From Gilvimarinus xylanilyticus (GTDB lineage: Bacteria > Pseudomonadota > Gammaproteobacteria > Pseudomonadales > Cellvibrionaceae), in assembly GCF_024195295.1 (NCBI RefSeq), contig NZ_JAMFTH010000001.1, positions 620,001-684,000 on the forward strand: a DNA stretch of 64,000 nucleotides, given 5' to 3'. The notes under the pieces were generated by a model that saw nothing but the letters and a program-made list of their open reading frames with translations, searched no databases and was not told the DNA's origin. The translations under genes were made by a program, and so were the position numbers. Of the stretch, positions 59,869 through 64,000 are shown piece by piece (position 1 is the stretch's first letter; every line of letters starts with the position of its first letter).

Positions 59869-62838
59869 TTACATAAACTGAACGTTTACACCCACTTGGT
59901 ACGAGGTGCCGAAATCTTCCGATTCGAACAATACGTTGCCGCGCGAGTACTCGTTGCCGGTGAAGTACTTAAAGCTTTTATCCTCGGACAGGTTAATGGC
60001 ATCGAAGTAAAACTGAATATCGTCGTTAAACTGATAGGTCGCTTTAAAGTCGATACCCAAGGTGTCGTCATCGTAAACATCGGACCAGTCGGCACAGTTT
60101 TCGGGAATGCCGCTGGCGGCGTCGGCGTCAATGTCGGCCTGCGAGCAAGAACCGATGCGCTCGAGCACCTTGCTGCGGTAGTTACCGATTAAGCGCAGGG
60201 AAATGTCGTCGTTCTCCCAGCCCAGGGTCAGGTTGACGGTGGTGTCTGCCTGGTTGGGCAGCTGAATTTCCTCTACCCGAATGGTTTCGCCCACATCGGC
60301 GGTACTGTCGATTAGAGTCATGTTGCTTTGTACAAATAGACCTGTGTCGAAGTACTGCGAGTAAGACAGCTCGATACCATATACCTTGGCTTGCTCGCCG
60401 TTGGTGGTCAGGTTGACGTCGTTATAAACCTGGTTGGGCGGGAAGTAGAACTCGCTGATTTGATTCACCGGAATGGTTACCGGCATATCTTCAAACGACA
60501 GGGAGACACCGCTGACATCGACAATAAAGTCGGAAATGTCTTTGTAGAAAGCGGCGGCCTGCAAGTACAGATCTTCGCTGGCGTACCAGGAAATAGAGGT
60601 GTCAAAGTTAACCGATGTCATGGCGGTTAACGTGGGATTACCCAAGTTAATGACATTGTCGGGGCTGACGTAAAAGTTTTGCGTGTCGGCTGACAGATCA
60701 TCCAGTGACTGAGCGCCAATGTCAGTGGGGCGGTCACTACATTCACCATAGTTAGCGCTGTCGGGGATGTCGTTACACACTTCAATGCGGCCCGAAAAAT
60801 CGGCATAGGCGCGCGCTTCGCTGAACGAGGGGCGGGTAAAGCTGGTCCACAGCGCGGCGCGTACCAGAATATCCTCGCGCGGCTCGTAGCGGTAGTGCAA
60901 GCTTGGGAAGAAGTCATCGTAAGAGCTGCTGGCACCTTCCATGGGTACGGCAATATCCAGCACTGCCGCTTCGTTGGCCACTTCAAAGCGATCGTTGCGA
61001 ATCGACAAATTACCGGTGGAGGCGAACTCGGTTTCCGCCCAGCGTACCCCGGCAATTAAGCTGGACTTTTCGCTCAGTTGGAACTCGGCCATTAAGTAGG
61101 CAGCGGCCGTGTCTTCGGTGAGCGTGTAATCGTCTTTTACACTGTCCTGCCCAGTGCGCAGGGGGTCAGTGTACTTGGCAATCGGGGTGGTGATGTCCAG
61201 CAAACGCTCGGCTTCATCGTAGGTAATAAAGTCGTGCTGAATGTCGGGATGGTCGGGAGTAAAGGTGGCAAAGTCGCCCAGACGCGCGCCCGCCAGCTGC
61301 AAACACTCTTCATCGCCTTCACAGCCGTTGGTGTAGTCGCCCGGTACAACGCTCCAGCGGTCTTTATTGCGATCGCGCTGACGCTCTTTGGCTGTCGCAC
61401 CAAACTTGATGTAATTTAAGAAATCACTGTCCGCGAACTCGCGGGTAAAATCGATGTTAACCTGATCCAAGGTATCGTTGCGGAAGCTGTCCTCGATAAA
61501 GATGTTATCGTACAGCAGGTTATTCTGGCGCCGTTCACCCTCTTGGTAGCCGTTAAGGCCGCCGTAACCACCGGACTGGGGCAGGGTAGACGAGCCGCTC
61601 ATGGCTTCCAATACGTCAGGGTCTACGACCTGGCCTTTAATGTAGCCAGGGCCTGCAACGCCCAGCATGGCTAAGTCGCGGGCGCGGAATTGAACCCGGC
61701 GGCCATCGGGCTTAGTCCAGTCGCCTTCGGAGTGGGCATAGTCGTACTCAACGGTCCACTCTTCGCCAAAGTGATTTTTACCGCCCAGGGAGAAGGCGGT
61801 GGTTTCACTGGTGCCGTCTTGAATAAAAAATTGCTGTTGCAGATCGGTGTCCACTAAACCAAACAGGCCGGATTGGTTATCGGTGTAGACAATGTCCCCG
61901 GAGCCGGCTTGACCGAAGCGGTAGTATTCGCGCATGGCCACGTCCAAATCCTGATACTCGGTGTAGCTGAATTTGGCAAAGTATTCCGAGTTTTCGGTGG
62001 GGCGCCAGCCTAAATCCAGCGAGCCTGAGGTGCGTGTTCTTTCGGCATCTTCCTGACGCGCTTCGTAGCGGAAAGGAATTAAGTTGGGCTCACCCTCGTA
62101 AGGTTCAGCCAGAGTGTCGACATCCGGTGTGATGTAACGGGGCAGCGAGTCTGAGTGGTGTTGAACCTGGTAGACCACCGAAGAGCGGTCTTCGTAGGAC
62201 AGTGAGTAGCCGACGCCAATGGTGTCATCGGCAAAAAGGTGAGTGCCGTTTAGAGAAATCTTGGGGTTAAACTCGCCCTTATAGGACTGGTAGTTGGACT
62301 GTACCTTCATCTTCACGCTGTCGGCTTTGCGATCAAAGGCCGAAATCGTGTTTACATTAACGGTACCGCCGATGGAGTTAAGATCCATGTCGGGGGTCAG
62401 TGATTTGATTACCTCGATCGAGCTCAGCATGTCGGCGGGCAGTGCGTCCAGAGCCACCGAACGATCATCCGCACCGGCCGAGGCCAGTTCATTACCGTTC
62501 ATACTAACCGATACAAAGCCCGGACCCAGGCCGCGCACGTTGACATATTTACCTTCACCCTCGCTTTTTTGCAGGGTGACACCGGGAAGACGTTGCAGGG
62601 ATTCGGCCACGTTCTGATCGGCAAAGTTGCCCATGTCATCGGTGGCGATAATGGAACTAAAGGTGTCTTTGTTGCGTTCGCGTTCAAGGGCATTCAGTTC
62701 CGCCTGGCGGACCCCCTGAACAACAATTTCCTCCAGCGCCTCGGGCGCCTGGTCGCCAGTCTCAGCGTCTTGCTGCGCGTGCAGCTGGCCCGCCGAGGCC
62801 ATGGCAATCACAAAGGGGAGCAAACGGTACTTCGGCAT
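59869..62838 (-). CDS. TonB-dependent outer-membrane receptor, probably for pectin oligosaccharides
   Basis: 989 residues. Signal peptide (ending LHAQ), a probable TonB-box region EEIVVQG, a plug domain (about 55-170) with NFADQNVAESLQRLPGVTLQ and GEGKYVNVRGLGPGFVSVSMNGNEL, then a 22-strand barrel ending VGVNVQFM. It belongs to the large receptors of the polysaccharide-use type (TonB-dependent receptor of Proteobacteria, with the LNSIGGTVNVNT motif) rather than siderophore receptors. It heads the minus-strand locus with the two genes downstream; two GntR/FadR-like operators lie upstream. Substrate assignment rests on the linked pectate lyase. Confidence 0.9.
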   Translation of the reverse strand: MPKYRLLPFVIAMASAGQLHAQQDAETGDQAPEALEEIVVQGVRQAELNALERERNKDTFSSIIATDDMGNFADQNVAESLQRLPGVTLQKSEGEGKYVNVRGLGPGFVSVSMNGNELASAGADDRSVALDALPADMLSSIEVIKSLTPDMDLNSIGGTVNVNTISAFDRKADSVKMKVQSNYQSYKGEFNPKISLNGTHLFADDTIGVGYSLSYEDRSSVVYQVQHHSDSLPRYITPDVDTLAEPYEGEPNLIPFRYEARQEDAERTRTSGSLDLGWRPTENSEYFAKFSYTEYQDLDVAMREYYRFGQAGSGDIVYTDNQSGLFGLVDTDLQQQFFIQDGTSETTAFSLGGKNHFGEEWTVEYDYAHSEGDWTKPDGRRVQFRARDLAMLGVAGPGYIKGQVVDPDVLEAMSGSSTLPQSGGYGGLNGYQEGERRQNNLLYDNIFIEDSFRNDTLDQVNIDFTREFADSDFLNYIKFGATAKERQRDRNKDRWSVVPGDYTNGCEGDEECLQLAGARLGDFATFTPDHPDIQHDFITYDEAERLLDITTPIAKYTDPLRTGQDSVKDDYTLTEDTAAAYLMAEFQLSEKSSLIAGVRWAETEFASTGNLSIRNDRFEVANEAAVLDIAVPMEGASSSYDDFFPSLHYRYEPREDILVRAALWTSFTRPSFSEARAYADFSGRIEVCNDIPDSANYGECSDRPTDIGAQSLDDLSADTQNFYVSPDNVINLGNPTLTAMTSVNFDTSISWYASEDLYLQAAAFYKDISDFIVDVSGVSLSFEDMPVTIPVNQISEFYFPPNQVYNDVNLTTNGEQAKVYGIELSYSQYFDTGLFVQSNMTLIDSTADVGETIRVEEIQLPNQADTTVNLTLGWENDDISLRLIGNYRSKVLERIGSCSQADIDADAASGIPENCADWSDVYDDDTLGIDFKATYQFNDDIQFYFDAINLSEDKSFKYFTGNEYSRGNVLFESEDFGTSYQVGVNVQFM

Positions 62839-62879
62839 GATCGTTCTCCATTTTTATACGTTATTAGTGATCTAATTGT

Positions 62880-62892
62880 TTGGTAATACCAA
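62880..62892. promoter_or_regulatory. GntR/FadR-type operator 1 upstream of the TonB receptor
   Basis: TTGGTAATACCAA is a palindrome around one central base and fits the TTGGT-N3-ACCAA pattern of FadR-subfamily GntR regulators, which often respond to uronates and other acids. It is about 42 bp before the receptor start. Confidence 0.6.
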
Positions 62893-62933
62893 TTTAGTTT
62901 GATGGTTGCACATTTTGGCGCAAAGTTCAATGT

Positions 62934-62946
62934 TTGGTTATACCAT
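62934..62946. promoter_or_regulatory. GntR/FadR-type operator 2 upstream of the TonB receptor
   Basis: TTGGTTATACCAT is a second copy of the motif, centred 54 bp (about five helical turns) from operator 1, so a repressor could loop or bind cooperatively across the promoter. Confidence 0.55.
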
Positions 62947-63008
62947 TGTGTTATTTGGTCAGTCAGGTGACTGGCAGTCACCGTGCGCTTTATCTGAAAG
63001 CGGTGAAG

Positions 63009-63056
63009 CTGCGCTCCGACACCCGGTAAACAGAGGGGTAGGGGGCCGGAGCGCAG
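63009..63056 (-). terminator. Hairpin immediately after the aldolase gene
   Basis: A perfect 10-bp stem CTGCGCTCCG/CGGAGCGCAG with a 28-nt loop ends 4 bp past the aldolase stop. No T-run follows, so terminator function is uncertain. Confidence 0.35.
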
Positions 63057-63060
63057 TGAT

Positions 63061-64000
<940 letters not shown>

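Overview
The window reads as a chromosome segment of a marine or plant-polysaccharide-degrading gammaproteobacterium, most likely of the Cellvibrionaceae type (Cellvibrio, Saccharophagus, Simiduia, Teredinibacter). The basis is gene order and protein style: sucAB-lpd-sucCD, ruvCAB next to tol-pal, carboxynorspermidine polyamine genes, and a pectin locus whose pectate lyase is a lipoprotein with a poly-serine linker. The family assignment is inference; no rRNA or other taxonomic marker is present. No tRNA, rRNA or CRISPR array was found.

Layout. 1-8.2 kb: TCA genes sucA, sucB, lpd, then a terminator, then sucC and sucD with their own terminator. 8.3-13.0 kb: polyamine synthesis (speA, carboxynorspermidine dehydrogenase, nspC), with a 265-bp miniature transposable element between the last two. 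13.0-17.1 kb: a uracil-DNA glycosylase, uridine kinase with nucleoside transporter, and a secreted FG-GAP protein with a haem-c motif. 17.1-20.1 kb: a GbsR-type regulator and a cyanide-insensitive bd oxidase (cioAB). 20.1-29.2 kb: mixed housekeeping, including an arsC-wrbA-DUF2069-sppA operon, avtA, and a QEGLA/DUF1704 putative metallopeptidase. 29.2-39.2 kb: aspS, yebC, ruvCAB and the complete ybgC-tolQRAB-pal-cpoB envelope cluster. 39.3-39.6 kb: an apparently unannotated CsrB/RsmZ-type small RNA on the minus strand, with 15 GGA motifs, a terminator and a GacA-like site. 39.7-41.1 kb: ppnN. 41.2-46.7 kb: the urease operon ureDABCEFG behind an NtrC site and a sigma-54 promoter. 46.8-52.4 kb: a 2-oxoglutarate oxygenase with an unusual tail, an aldo/keto reductase, cysK, a secreted gluzincin-like protein and an HPP-family membrane protein. 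52.7-55.3 kb: ahpC and ahpF behind an OxyR-type site. 55.3-62.9 kb: a small outer-membrane barrel protein, a very small CxxC ORF, and a pectin-uptake locus (PL1 pectate lyase lipoprotein, a lipoprotein with duplicated domains, a TonB-dependent receptor) with two GntR/FadR-type operators upstream. The window ends inside a class I fructose-bisphosphate aldolase.

The most unusual signals lie outside the genes. (1) Three diverged copies of a roughly 160-190-bp intergenic element (20828-20996, 52501-52662 in reverse, about 53445-53635) keep the same hairpin architecture while the stem sequences change. This is compensatory evidence for a structured RNA or a hairpin-forming mobile DNA. (2) A nested-palindrome MITE sits between TTAA repeats and separates a stop codon from its own terminator. 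(3) The Csr/Rsm-type sRNA. (4) A 38-codon CxxC ORF with a good ribosome-binding site and a sigma-54-like promoter, followed by stacked terminators. All functions are assigned from sequence recognition only; no database search was run.
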